Of a DNA stretch of 64,000 nt, positions 25,813 to 33,727 are shown one piece after another. The first letter of the stretch is position 1. Each line of letters begins with the position of its first letter. A program made the translations under genes and the position numbers. Source of the stretch: RUG563 sp964423675 (GTDB lineage Bacteria; Bacillota; Clostridia; Christensenellales; Aristaeellaceae); the NCBI GenBank assembly GCA_964423675.1, contig CAYRFP010000004.1:1-64000 (forward strand). Reading direction: 5' to 3'. The notes beneath the pieces were generated by a model, which was not told the DNA's origin, ran no database searches, and saw nothing but the letters and a program-made list of their open reading frames with translations.

Positions 25813-28260
25813 ATGAAGAACGTAACAATGATCGGCAATGCCCATATTGATCCCGTCTGGCTTTGGCAATGGCGGGAAGGATACCATGAAGTGAAGGCTA
25901 CGTTCCGCTCCGCACTGGATCGGATGAACGAAACGCCGGATTTCGTGTTTACCTGCGCCTGTGCGTGCTATTATGCCTGGGTAGAGGAAAATGATCCGGA
26001 AATGTTCGAGGAAATTCGCGCCCGCGTGAAGGAAGGACGCTGGGGCATAGTTGGCGGCATGTGGATTCAGCCGGATATGAACGTGCCATCTGGCGAATCT
26101 ATCGTGCGCCAAACGTTGCTTTCCCAGCGATATTTCAAAGAAAAATTCGGCATTACGGCCACGGTTGGCTACAACGTGGACACCTTTGGCCATAATGCCA
26201 TGCTGCCGCAGATTCTGCAAAAGGCCGGGATGGGCGCGTATGTGTGGATGCGGCCCTCCCTGCTGGAAAACGATCAGATTCCAGAAGGCCCCCTGCGCTG
26301 GGAAGGAGCGGATGGGACGGAGGTTCTGGCATTCCACAATCCTGTGGACTACAACGGCTATACCCGTAAGAAGAATCAGGGCGAAAAAATTGATTATATC
26401 CTGGAAAAAGGCGACGGCCTGGCTCAGCCGATGATGTGCTTTTACGGCGTTGGCAATCATGGCGGCGGCCCCACGATTCAGAATCTGAAGGAAATTTCTG
26501 AATACATGCAGTCTGCGCCCCGCGGCGATCAGGTGCGCTTTGGTACGCCTATGGACTACTTCGCTACGCTGCAAAAGGAAACCCTTCCCCAGTGGAAAGG
26601 CGAATTGCAGCATCATGCCAGCGGCTGCTATTCCACTCATTCCCGCAGCAAGCGGCTGCACCGCGAAGCAGAAAATGCCTTGCTTCGTATGGAAAAGCTG
26701 GGAGCGCTTTCGCAGGCGCTGACGGGCCATACGCTGAAAAAGCCATTCGTGCGTCAGGCATGGGAAAACCTTTTATTCAATGAATTTCATGATTTGATGG
26801 GCGGCTGTTCTCTGGCTGAGGCGCTGGAAGATGCTTGCTGCCAGCTGGATGAAACGCTGTCCATTGCCGACCGGGAAGAAAACGCTGCGTTGCAGCGGCT
26901 GTCCTGGCAGATTGATACCAGCAAGGGTCTGCTTAAACCTGTTCGTTCCAAGGACGAGGACTGGAAACTGTGGGGTATTCAGGAACTGGGCACGCCGGTG
27001 GTGGTATTTAATCCCCATGGGTTTGAGGCGGAGGATAGCGTGGTGATTCGTCGCCCGCTGCTGGCTGTTGAGGATAACGAAGGCCAGCCTGTTCCTGTGC
27101 AGATTATTCGCGCGACTCGTACCAACGGAAGAACGGATCATTGGGACAGCGTGTTCTGCGCCCGTGTTCCAGCATATGGCTATCGCGTTTATTGGGTGTA
27201 TTTGCAGGAAAAGGATACGAAGCCGGCTCAGACGGAATGGAACGTGGGGCCAAATGTTCTGGAAAATCGTTTCCTGCGGGCAGAACTGGATCCGAAAACC
27301 GGCATGCTGTGCCATCTGATCCATAAGGCCTCTGGCCGCGATGCACTGTCTGGCGCCTCCTCGGTGCGGCTGATGGATATTTCCGCGAATGATACCTGGG
27401 CGCATAATGTGTTCACCTTCGATCAGGAGGCCGGCGCGTTTGGCGATGCAGAGGTTGCAGTGGAAGAAAATGGGCCGGTTCGGGCGGTGCTGCGGGTCAC
27501 GTCCCATCATGGAGAAGCCACACTGTGCCAGCGGTATATTCTGTATGCAAATGCAGATCAGCTGGAAATGAACGTGCAGCTGGAAGCCAGAGAAAAGCAT
27601 CGAATGGTGAAGCTTTGCTTGCCCACGGGCTGCGAGCGGAGCCTGGCGGAAATCCCCTACGGTGTGCTGGAGCGCAAGCCCAATGGGCAGGAAGAACCCT
27701 GTCAGCGGTTTGTAGTGATGGCTGGCAAGGACGGTGGCCTGGCGCTGCTGAACAAGGGAAAATACAGCTATAGCGCTCAGGAGGGCGAGCTGCGTATGAC
27801 TTTGGCCAATACCTCGATCTACGCGGATCACTACGGCCAGCCGCACCGGGATGAATCCTGCCAGTTTATGGATCAGGAGAAACAGACCATTCGGCTGGTG
27901 CTGGTTCCCTTTGCGGGCGAATGGCAGGATGCATCTTTGCCGCAGCGGGCAGAAGCACTGAATCAGCCCATGCCCTGCATTGAAGAAACCTACCATAAGG
28001 GGCCGCTACCGGAGCAGATGTCCGGGTTCTCGACGAGCCATCCGGGGATTATGCTGACGGCGCTGAAGCGGGCAGAGGACGAAAATGGCTATGTGCTTCG
28101 CGCGGTGGAGACGCTGGGCCGCGAGACGCAGGCGCAGCTTGCACTGCCCTTCCTGAACCGCTCGGTGAATGCGGAGTGGAAGCCTTTTGAGATCAAAACG
28201 TTCCTGCTGCCGGATGATCCAAACACGGCGGTGCAGGAAATCAGCACAACGGAGATTTAA
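25813..28260 (+). CDS. Alpha-mannosidase, glycoside hydrolase family 38 (short form)
   Basis: 815-aa GH38 enzyme, soluble. The catalytic domain starts at once: His11 and Asp13 of GNAHIDPVWLWQW bind the metal, and Asp123 in YNVDTFGHNAMLPQIL is the nucleophile. Further family marks are GVGNHGGGPT and NEFHDLMGGCS. C-terminal beta-sandwich domains follow from about 480. The ATG at 25813 gives the typical family N terminus; an in-frame ATG at 25801 overlaps the upstream stop (ATGA) but has its ribosome site with no spacing. Second gene of an operon with the GNAT-oxidoreductase. It lacks the long N-terminal domain of the GH38 at 20646, so the pair probably differ in linkage preference. Confidence 0.92.
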   Translation: MKNVTMIGNAHIDPVWLWQWREGYHEVKATFRSALDRMNETPDFVFTCACACYYAWVEENDPEMFEEIRARVKEGRWGIVGGMWIQPDMNVPSGESIVRQTLLSQRYFKEKFGITATVGYNVDTFGHNAMLPQILQKAGMGAYVWMRPSLLENDQIPEGPLRWEGADGTEVLAFHNPVDYNGYTRKKNQGEKIDYILEKGDGLAQPMMCFYGVGNHGGGPTIQNLKEISEYMQSAPRGDQVRFGTPMDYFATLQKETLPQWKGELQHHASGCYSTHSRSKRLHREAENALLRMEKLGALSQALTGHTLKKPFVRQAWENLLFNEFHDLMGGCSLAEALEDACCQLDETLSIADREENAALQRLSWQIDTSKGLLKPVRSKDEDWKLWGIQELGTPVVVFNPHGFEAEDSVVIRRPLLAVEDNEGQPVPVQIIRATRTNGRTDHWDSVFCARVPAYGYRVYWVYLQEKDTKPAQTEWNVGPNVLENRFLRAELDPKTGMLCHLIHKASGRDALSGASSVRLMDISANDTWAHNVFTFDQEAGAFGDAEVAVEENGPVRAVLRVTSHHGEATLCQRYILYANADQLEMNVQLEAREKHRMVKLCLPTGCERSLAEIPYGVLERKPNGQEEPCQRFVVMAGKDGGLALLNKGKYSYSAQEGELRMTLANTSIYADHYGQPHRDESCQFMDQEKQTIRLVLVPFAGEWQDASLPQRAEALNQPMPCIEETYHKGPLPEQMSGFSTSHPGIMLTALKRAEDENGYVLRAVETLGRETQAQLALPFLNRSVNAEWKPFEIKTFLLPDDPNTAVQEISTTEI

Positions 28261-28352
28261 CCGCTAAAATAATATAGAAAAGCCGTTCCGTGCTTTGGAC
28301 TGTCTCTTCGGTAACAGACAAGGAAACATTGCAGTATAAGCATAGTTTAAAC

Positions 28353-28393
28353 AAATGGTCTTGCGCCTGATTTCAGCAGGCGTAAGACCATTT
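28353..28393 (+). terminator. Strong terminator after the GH38 operon
   Basis: AAATGGTCTTGCGCCTG pairs with CAGGCGTAAGACCATTT (one G-U/A-T exchange region) around ATTTCAG, followed by more T. The rest of the roughly 300-bp gap from 28261 to 28565 holds no gene that I can support. Confidence 0.85.
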
Positions 28394-28490
28394 TTTTGAG
28401 AAGTGAGCCCGGCAGAGATATTCAGTTATCAGGATTCCGAAGATTGTGTCTATAACAAGAGAAGACGACATATCTGGAATCATTTCTTTC

Positions 28491-28516
28491 AAAAAGCTGG
28501 AGGGGGACATCCCCTT
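28491..28516 (-). terminator. Possible terminator of the brnQ transcript
   Basis: Minus-strand AGGGGA-TG-TCCCCCT hairpin followed after five bases by CTTTTTG; about 50 bp beyond the brnQ stop. Confidence 0.45.
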
Positions 28517-28565
28517 GCTTATACTGTTAATTAAACAAACCAATATCCTGTTTAGAAGTTTTCGC

Positions 28566-29863
28566 TTATTTTTTCTTTCGTGCAGCCAAACCGTAGACCA
28601 GATTCACGGCAAGCAGTACAGCGGCCACGCAGAGCCAGCCATATCCTTTGCTGTAAAGTGGCAGCACACGGGCCAGCAATGCGGGAAGCCCTGCTGCATC
28701 CATGGCATATATTACGCTAATGACAGCCGTTCCGCCAACAACGCTGGGATATACAAACCGATTATTTTTCCATAGGCCATGCGTCAATCCCAGCAGAATC
28801 AGCACGATGGAAACCGGATAGATGGCGTTGAGCACGGGAACGGAAATGCTGAGAATGGTGTTCAGCCCCAAATTGCACACCAGGAAGGAAAAGCCTGTGA
28901 TGACGAATACCCACTGGCGATAGGTCAGCTTACGAAAGAGCGTGGAAAATATTGCGAAATGGAATTGATGAGCCCCACGCAGGTGGTCAGGCAAGCCAAA
29001 GTGAAAATCGCCGCCAGCAGAACCGCGCCCGGCGTGCCAAAAACCTGATATACGATGGCGCGCAGCGTCTGCGCCCCGTTTTCTGGCAGCGCATAGACCC
29101 CCGAGGAACACATGCCCATATAAGAAAGCATTGCATAGACCAGCGCAAGAATCCCTCCAGCGAATACGCCGGCCAGCACTGTGTGGTGCATAATCGCTTT
29201 TTTTTCTTTAAGGCCGAAAGAGCCCAGCGTGGTAGCGATGACCAAGCCGAAATTTAAGGCGGCGATGGTATCCATGGTGTTGTAGCCTTCAGCAAAGCCC
29301 TTCAGGAAAGGCGTGGAACCATAGGCGTCCTGCGCGGCAGCCACATCCACCTTGCCCCGGAAAAGGAAGCATACGAAAAGAAACACCAGAAGAATCAGCA
29401 GGGCGGGAGTGAGATAATGGCCAATGCGGTTGACCAGCTTGCTCGGCGTTAAGCACAGCCATAGCGCCACCAGAAAGAATGCTAACGAATACACGGCCAT
29501 CCAGATGGCGCTGTTGCTTCCTTCCGGCAGATAAGGCGCGAAAGCCATTTCAAAGGGAACGGATGCGGCGCGGGGAATGCCAAGCCCGGGACCGATGGAC
29601 AGATAAATCAGCACGGTGAAAACGATTCCAAACCGTTTGCCGACCAACTGTCCCAGCCGGTCAAGCCCATCGAAGCGCGCCACGACCACTACGCCCAATA
29701 CGGGAAGAACAACGGCTGTAATGAGAAAACCCAGCATGGCAATGAACGTGTGATCGCCAGCGCTTTGCCCTAAAAAAGGGGGAAAAATCAGATTGCCTGC
29801 CCCAAAGAATAAGGAAAAGAGCATGAAGCTGATCAGAACCATGGTTTTCTTTCGGTGTTCCAT
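28566..29863 (-). pseudogene. brnQ: Branched-chain amino acid carrier BrnQ, frameshifted
   Basis: Sodium-coupled Leu/Ile/Val uptake carrier of about 430 aa, split into two frames. The first frame starts at ATG 29863 (GGAG 10 nt upstream) with the family N terminus LFFGAGNLIFPPFLG and runs to CLTTCVGLINSISQYF, then leaves the family and stops at 28925. The second frame resumes the family sequence at STLFRKLTYRQWVF and ends at 28566. One extra T in the minus-strand T4 run (28946-28949) would restore QYFSTLFRKL without a gap. Either a true inactivating deletion or an assembly error in a homopolymer. A T-box leader lies upstream. If real, the product lacks roughly the last third of its helices. 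Confidence 0.85.
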
Positions 29864-29889
29864 TTTGTTTTCTCTCCTTTCAATGTTGC

Positions 29890-30175
29890 AAAAAAAGACT
29901 CGCCCCAAGTTTCCTTGAGACGAGTCTTGATGCACAATCCCCGCGGTACCACTCAAATTGCCCGGTTATAAAACCGCGCCGCTTTCAGGCTCCAACAAGC
30001 CCTATGCACTAACGTAGCCTACACGGAGCCCTCTACTTGCACTTTGCTTTGGAGAAGCCCGGCTCGGAAGGGATGGGATGATCCGCCATTGTTTGCCGGG
30101 ATCCCACCATCCCCGACTCTCTGTGAAACGCTTTGCGGTATCCGTCTTCGTCATAGCCGTTGTTTTTCTATTTTC
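29890..30175 (-). ncRNA. T-box riboswitch controlling brnQ
   Basis: The minus-strand leader between the promoter (30182-30210) and brnQ contains the diagnostic T-box GAGTGGTACCGCGG (core at 29941-29951), a terminator (29895-29928) and, near its 5' end, stem I with CAGAGAG in the distal part. The bulge reads TGGT, complementary to an ACCA tRNA end, as expected for Ile, Leu and Val tRNAs. The specifier triplet is not certain; ATC (isoleucine) occurs at the expected place in GGATCATCC. Uncharged tRNA would stabilise the antiterminator and switch the carrier on. Confidence 0.9.
29895..29928 (-). terminator. Terminator of the T-box leader
   Basis: AAGACTCG ... CGAGTCTT stem extended by TCTCAAGG/CTTGGGG around AAA, followed by a T7 tract on the minus strand. 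It competes with the antiterminator that includes the T-box sequence. Confidence 0.88.
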
Positions 30176-30181
30176 GAGGTC

Positions 30182-30210
30182 ATTCTATCATGATAGCGTT
30201 TGCTTGTCAA
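30182..30210 (-). promoter_or_regulatory. Promoter of the T-box-brnQ transcript
   Basis: Minus-strand TTGACA (30205-30210), 17-bp spacer, TAGAAT (30182-30187). Confidence 0.8.
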
Positions 30211-30280
30211 TACAGAAAATGCAGCTGCATGAGGAAGACAGCGCAGCAACGCGCCTGTGCAAATTTTTCCCTGTTGTCTC

Positions 30281-30309
30281 TTGACAGCGGGCATTTCGTG
30301 TGCTATCGT
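30281..30309 (+). promoter_or_regulatory. Promoter of pnuC
   Basis: Perfect TTGACA (30281-30286), 17-bp spacer, TATCGT (30304-30309). A nearby TATCAT at 30309-30314 does not fit the spacing as well. Confidence 0.65.
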
Positions 30310-30329
30310 ATCATAGCAATTAGAAAAGT

Positions 30330-30407
30330 GCCGCCGCCGGGCGGCGATGCGAAAGCATCCGTTCCTGCATCTTTAGGCCCAGTAGATGCGGGAAACGGAT
30401 GCTTTTT
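30330..30407 (+). promoter_or_regulatory. Transcription attenuator in the pnuC leader
   Basis: Three hairpins in about 75 nt: A, GCCGCC-GCCG-GGCGGC (30330-30345); B, GATGC-GAAA-GCATC (30346-30359); and a 19-bp terminator with one bulge (30354-30403) followed by T5. The 3' arm of B is part of the 5' arm of the terminator, so they are mutually exclusive. This is the layout of a riboswitch or protein-controlled antiterminator; I do not recognise the aptamer. Confidence 0.6.
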
Positions 30408-30425
30408 CGTAAGAAAGGAGAAAGT

Positions 30426-31136
30426 GTGATTCAGAAATTGGTGGTCAATGGTATTAAGGCGCTGAACAAATGGGAATGGACGCTGTGGGGTGTTTCAGTA
30501 TTGGTGATCTTAGGCTCGTTTTTAATGGGGGAGGAGAAAACGTTGCTTAGTCTGATTGCATCACTGGTGGGAGTCACATCGCTGATTTTTATCGCAAAAG
30601 GCCAGCCGCTGGGTCAGGTGCTAACGGTGGTGTTTAGCCTGCTGTATGCCGTGGTTTCTTTGGAATTTCGCTATTATGGGGAAATGATTACTTATCTTGG
30701 AATGACTGCGCCCATGGCGATTCTATCTGTGGTGACCTGGTTGCGCCATCCCTTCGAGGAAGGAAAAATGGAGGTGGCTGTGGCGCGGATGAACGGCCGC
30801 AAGATCATTGGTGGCGTTATAGGCTCCGCATTTGCTACGGGTGCCTTCTATTTCATCCTGAGATATTTCGGAAATGCCAATTTGATAATCAGCACCATTT
30901 CCGTAACCACCAGCTTCCTGGCCTCCTATTTGACCTATTGCCGCAGCTGCACCTATGCTCTGGCGTATGCAGCCAACGATGTGGTGCTGATCGTACTCTG
31001 GATTCTTGCAGCAATGGAAAGCCCGGCGCATCTGCCGATGGTGCTGTGCTTTGGCATGTTTTTATTAAACGACCTTTACGCTTTTTTCAATTGGCGGCGC
31101 ATGGCGCTAAGGCAGGCAGAGAACGGCGCAAATTAA
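30426..31136 (+). CDS. pnuC: Nicotinamide riboside transporter PnuC family
   Basis: 236-aa membrane protein with seven or so helices. The PnuC fold is recognised by WTLWGVSVLVILGSF at the start, the repeated aromatic helices (LEFRYYGEMITYLG) and the C-terminal YAANDVVLIVLWILAAM and LLNDLYAFFNWRRM. Members carry nicotinamide riboside or a related vitamin into the cell for NAD synthesis. GTG 30426 is chosen because GGAG lies 5 nt before it; the frame is open nine codons further. It has its own promoter and an attenuator leader. No NadR-type kinase gene is adjacent, so the exact vitamin (nicotinamide riboside, thiamine, riboflavin) is not settled. Confidence 0.85.
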   Translation: MIQKLVVNGIKALNKWEWTLWGVSVLVILGSFLMGEEKTLLSLIASLVGVTSLIFIAKGQPLGQVLTVVFSLLYAVVSLEFRYYGEMITYLGMTAPMAILSVVTWLRHPFEEGKMEVAVARMNGRKIIGGVIGSAFATGAFYFILRYFGNANLIISTISVTTSFLASYLTYCRSCTYALAYAANDVVLIVLWILAAMESPAHLPMVLCFGMFLLNDLYAFFNWRRMALRQAENGAN

Positions 31137-31145
31137 AGAAAGGGA

Positions 31146-31174
31146 TTGACAAGCGCGCCCTCCCGTGCCATACT
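31146..31174 (+). promoter_or_regulatory. Promoter of the radical SAM gene
   Basis: Perfect TTGACA (31146-31151), 17-bp spacer, CATACT (31169-31174). Confidence 0.7.
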
Positions 31175-31205
31175 GAATAGACGCCTGCCAAAGGAGGAGA
31201 AGCCC

Positions 31206-32330
31206 ATGAAGATTTCAAAACAGGATGCGCTGACCTGGTTTTCTTTTTTTGCCATGCTCCCGGAGGAGGAAGAACTCCTGCCCCAGCAGCAGGAACTGGC
31301 CTATGCCGCCTTCGCCCAGATTGAGCGGGCGGTGAACCGGCGCAATGAGGCCCTGATGGCGCAAATTCCCCATCTGCAATCCCTGGATGGACGCACTTTT
31401 TTCGTAGGAGATCCGGAAAAATTTCCCTGCGGCTGCCGCTCCTGCCTGCTGGGCACCGGGCTTAGCGCCGTGCGCAAAACCAATAAATGCAACATTCAGT
31501 GCAAATTCTGCTATAATTATGGCGAATTGGATTGCCAGCCGCCCATTGGCGAGGGCATGTGGGAAATCGGGGGCACAAAGTTTTATGAAGAGGATATACC
31601 GCTGCTTTTGTCCATCCAGAAAAAGCCCACGGGCATTGCCTATGTCTATCTGGAACCGTTTATGGAAATTGAAAAGTATTATGGCGTGATCGCTCAGTTC
31701 CATGCGGCGGGAATTCATCAGCATTTGTATACGAATGGCATCCTGGCTACCGAGGAAAACCTGCGGGCGCTGGGAGAAGCCGGGCTGGATGAACTGCGCT
31801 TCAATCTGGGGGCCAGCGGCTGCGCAGATCGCGTGATCGAGCACATCGCCCTGGCTAAACGCTTTATTCCCTACGTAGGAATCGAAACCCCCGCGACTCC
31901 GGAATTCTACGACGCGTTTCAGCAGAAAAAGGAGCATATTCTGGCCACGGGGCTGGATTTCATGAACTGCGCCGAGCTGCATCTTAACCCCAACAACATC
32001 GATAACTATGCCGGTGAAAACCTGTATATGAATCGCCATGGCTATGTCTCGCCGATCTGGAGCCGGGAAATCACCCTGAAGCTGATGGCGCAGGCGGATC
32101 GGGAAAGCTGGCCCATCGTGGTGCACGATTGCTCCAACCGTACCAAGTTCGCCCGCGATCTGAACCTCCGCGGCAAAGAGGGCGGCTGGTTTGGCTCAAG
32201 CACCTATGCCTGCGAATTCCCGCGGCTGCCTTATGCTGCGTTCCTGCCGGTGCTGCAGGATCCTTCCTTCTCCTTCCTGGAAGAGGAGCCGCTGCCGGCG
32301 GGCTATCGCCCCGGGGATATCGTCCTTTAA
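31206..32330 (+). CDS. Radical SAM protein of unknown substrate
   Basis: 374 aa, cytoplasmic. The [4Fe-4S]-SAM cluster motif is CNIQCKFCYNYG (CxxxCxxC, near residue 99), preceded by another Cys pair in FPCGCRSCLLGTG that may hold an additional metal or cluster. The barrel continues with IAYVYLEPFMEIEKYYGV, LYTNGILATEENLRALGEAGLDELRFNLG and a second-shell THDC-like VVHDCSNRTKF. ATG 31206 has GGAGGAG 8 nt upstream; the frame extends 20 codons before it through the promoter. A single-gene unit between pnuC and tRNA-Arg. I cannot name the reaction. Confidence 0.8.
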   Translation: MKISKQDALTWFSFFAMLPEEEELLPQQQELAYAAFAQIERAVNRRNEALMAQIPHLQSLDGRTFFVGDPEKFPCGCRSCLLGTGLSAVRKTNKCNIQCKFCYNYGELDCQPPIGEGMWEIGGTKFYEEDIPLLLSIQKKPTGIAYVYLEPFMEIEKYYGVIAQFHAAGIHQHLYTNGILATEENLRALGEAGLDELRFNLGASGCADRVIEHIALAKRFIPYVGIETPATPEFYDAFQQKKEHILATGLDFMNCAELHLNPNNIDNYAGENLYMNRHGYVSPIWSREITLKLMAQADRESWPIVVHDCSNRTKFARDLNLRGKEGGWFGSSTYACEFPRLPYAAFLPVLQDPSFSFLEEEPLPAGYRPGDIVL

Positions 32331-32357
32331 GCTGCGAAATAATCGCGCCGCCCCCTC

Positions 32358-32386
32358 TTGACAAACCGCCGTTTCGGTGTTATACT
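32358..32386 (+). promoter_or_regulatory. Promoter of tRNA-Arg
   Basis: Perfect TTGACA (32358-32363), 17-bp spacer, TATACT (32381-32386), 30 bp before the tRNA. Confidence 0.85.
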
Positions 32387-32416
32387 GTCTGGGTACTTGG
32401 AAATCTTGTGCCCTAT

Positions 32417-32493
32417 GGACCCGTAGCTCAGTTGGATAGAGTGACAGACTCCGACTCTGTAGGCCGCGCGTTCGAGTCGCGCCGGGTTCACCA
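32417..32493 (+). tRNA. tRNA-Arg (anticodon CCG)
   Basis: 77-nt cloverleaf: acceptor GGACCCG/CGGGTTC, D arm GCTC/GAGT, anticodon stem ACAGA/TCTGT with loop CTCCGAC (anticodon CCG, reading CGG), T arm GCGCG-TTCGAGT-CGCGC, discriminator A and encoded CCA. A terminator follows at once. Confidence 0.95.
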
Positions 32494-32497
32494 TTTT

Positions 32498-32515
32498 CCG
32501 TCTCCGTGGAGACGG
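32498..32515 (+). terminator. Terminator of tRNA-Arg
   Basis: CCGTCTCC-GT-GGAGACGG followed by ATTTTTTT. Confidence 0.88.
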
Positions 32516-32546
32516 ATTTTTTTGTTCCCCCATTCGCGGCAAGCAA

Positions 32547-32574
32547 AAAGCGCCCTCTTTTCAGAAAGCGCTTT
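32547..32574 (-). terminator. Terminator of tRNA-Leu
   Basis: Minus-strand AAAGCGC ... GCGCTTT followed by TTGC; begins at the last base of the tRNA. Confidence 0.7.
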
Positions 32575-32655
32575 GGTGCCGATGGTGAGACTCGAACTCA
32601 CACGGTTTCCCGCCGCATTTTGAGTGCGGTGCGTCTGCCATTCCGCCACATCGGC
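32574..32655 (-). tRNA. tRNA-Leu (anticodon CAA)
   Basis: 82-nt class II tRNA: acceptor GCCGATG/CATCGGC, anticodon stem CCGCA/TGCGG with loop CTCAAAA (anticodon CAA, reading TTG), long variable arm CGGGAAACCGT-region, T arm TGAG-TTCGAGT-CTCA, encoded ACCA end. Convergent with tRNA-Arg. Confidence 0.95.
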
Positions 32656-32664
32656 AACGGAAAT

Positions 32665-32693
32665 ATCATACCACGGATGCCGAAAAAATGCAA
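32665..32693 (-). promoter_or_regulatory. Promoter of tRNA-Leu
   Basis: Minus-strand TTGCAT (32688-32693), 17-bp spacer, TATGAT (32665-32670). Confidence 0.75.
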
Positions 32694-32784
32694 CCCCCTC
32701 CTCACATTTTTCTTTTTTTGCCAAAAAACAAATTTTTTCTGAATGTTTTTTTAACAAATGTAAAATTTTTTTCCGTTTTAGGGC

Positions 32785-32813
32785 TGTACAAACAAGGAAA
32801 ATGGTGGTAATAT
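32785..32813 (+). promoter_or_regulatory. Weak candidate promoter of the SipW/TasA-like operon
   Basis: TGTACA (32785-32790), 17-bp spacer, TAATAT (32808-32813). Poor match to the vegetative consensus used elsewhere in the window; another sigma factor or an activator is possible. The leader to ATG 32905 is about 85 nt. Confidence 0.4.
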
Positions 32814-32904
32814 ATTATCCGTATAAAAGTGTCCATTTCCGTGTCCGGAATGTGGCGCAAAATAAGCCGTGCATGGTCGGCGAGAAGAAAGGAGAGCGAT
32901 AACC

Positions 32905-33642
32905 ATGAAAAAGAAATCGTTCCTCATGCTGCTTTGCGCGGTTTTGGTCGTCTCCAGCGCTGCGTTTGGAACTGTGGCTTACCTGACGGATCGTGCTTCT
33001 GTGAAAAACACGTTTACTGTTGGTAACGTGAATATCATCTTGGATGAAACCAAGACCGATCCCTCTGGCGTCCCTGTCCAGCCCGAAGTCCCCGGCGGCG
33101 AAACCCCTCGGACGGAAGAAGGCAACCAGTATAAGCTGGTTCCCGACGGCGTCTATGTGAAAGACCCAACCCTGACTGTCAAGGCCGGCAGCGAGGAATC
33201 CTTCGTTCGTCTCGTCGTCACGGTTTCCCATGCCAATGAGCTTTCTGCTATCTTTGCCGATCTCAAGGCGAAATACCCGGATCTCTATCCCCTGGGCTTG
33301 CCTCAGGAGCATGTGCAGGGCTGGGATCCCGAAAAGTGGCCCTGCGTCAGCATGCAGCAGAATGCTGTGGCCAATTCGTTGACTCTCGAGTTCCGCTATC
33401 CCTCGGCCGTTCAGCCGCAGGGCGAAGATCTCCGTCTTCCCTCCCTGTTTGAACTGCTGGTGGTCCCGGACGAAATCACGGGCGATCAGCTCCAGTCCAT
33501 CGCCGGCATGTCCATCGATGTGGTCGCTCAGGCCATCCAGTCCACTGGCTTCCCCTCTCAGGATGCTGCGTGGGCGGCTTTCGATAGGCAGAATGGTGGT
33601 TCTGTCCAGCCTACGGAGGTTCCTCCCTTGGACGAACGCTGA
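32905..33642 (+). CDS. TasA/camelysin-like exported protein with SipW-type signal
   Basis: 245 aa. The signal peptide (1-25) ends FGTVA-YLTDRA: the GTxA site followed by a charged residue is the SipW-type cleavage site known from TasA. Then comes NTFTVGNVNIIL, the start of the camelysin/TasA beta-fold, and a mainly beta, acidic mature protein with no further membrane helix. The Pro/Glu/Thr-rich tail ends QPTEVPPLDER. By family it should be exported, cleaved by the SipW peptidase at 36559 and assembled into a surface fibre; that assembly is inference. ATG 32905 with GGAGAG upstream. First gene of a five-gene plus-strand block. Confidence 0.8.
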   Translation: MKKKSFLMLLCAVLVVSSAAFGTVAYLTDRASVKNTFTVGNVNIILDETKTDPSGVPVQPEVPGGETPRTEEGNQYKLVPDGVYVKDPTLTVKAGSEESFVRLVVTVSHANELSAIFADLKAKYPDLYPLGLPQEHVQGWDPEKWPCVSMQQNAVANSLTLEFRYPSAVQPQGEDLRLPSLFELLVVPDEITGDQLQSIAGMSIDVVAQAIQSTGFPSQDAAWAAFDRQNGGSVQPTEVPPLDER

Positions 33643-33673
33643 TTCTTCCCCCCCCAACTACTCCCTTGGTTGA

Positions 33674-33691
33674 TAACGGCGTATGCCGTTA
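33674..33691 (+). other. Intergenic hairpin between the first two fibre genes
   Basis: TAACGGC-GTAT-GCCGTTA, perfect 7-bp stem without T tract, between the genes ending at 33642 and starting at 33728. May set relative mRNA levels of the subunits. Confidence 0.4.
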
Positions 33692-33727
33692 CATATAAAA
33701 ATACCTATAAGAAGGAAGGCAATTATC

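Noticed and set aside
24029..25828. 599-codon open frame on the minus strand
   Set aside because: Antisense to the GNAT-oxidoreductase gene; no recognisable domain or start signal.
28925..28975. Programmed -1 frameshift in brnQ
   Set aside because: No canonical slippery heptamer or clear downstream structure; family members are single-frame. Single-base deletion or sequencing error is simpler.
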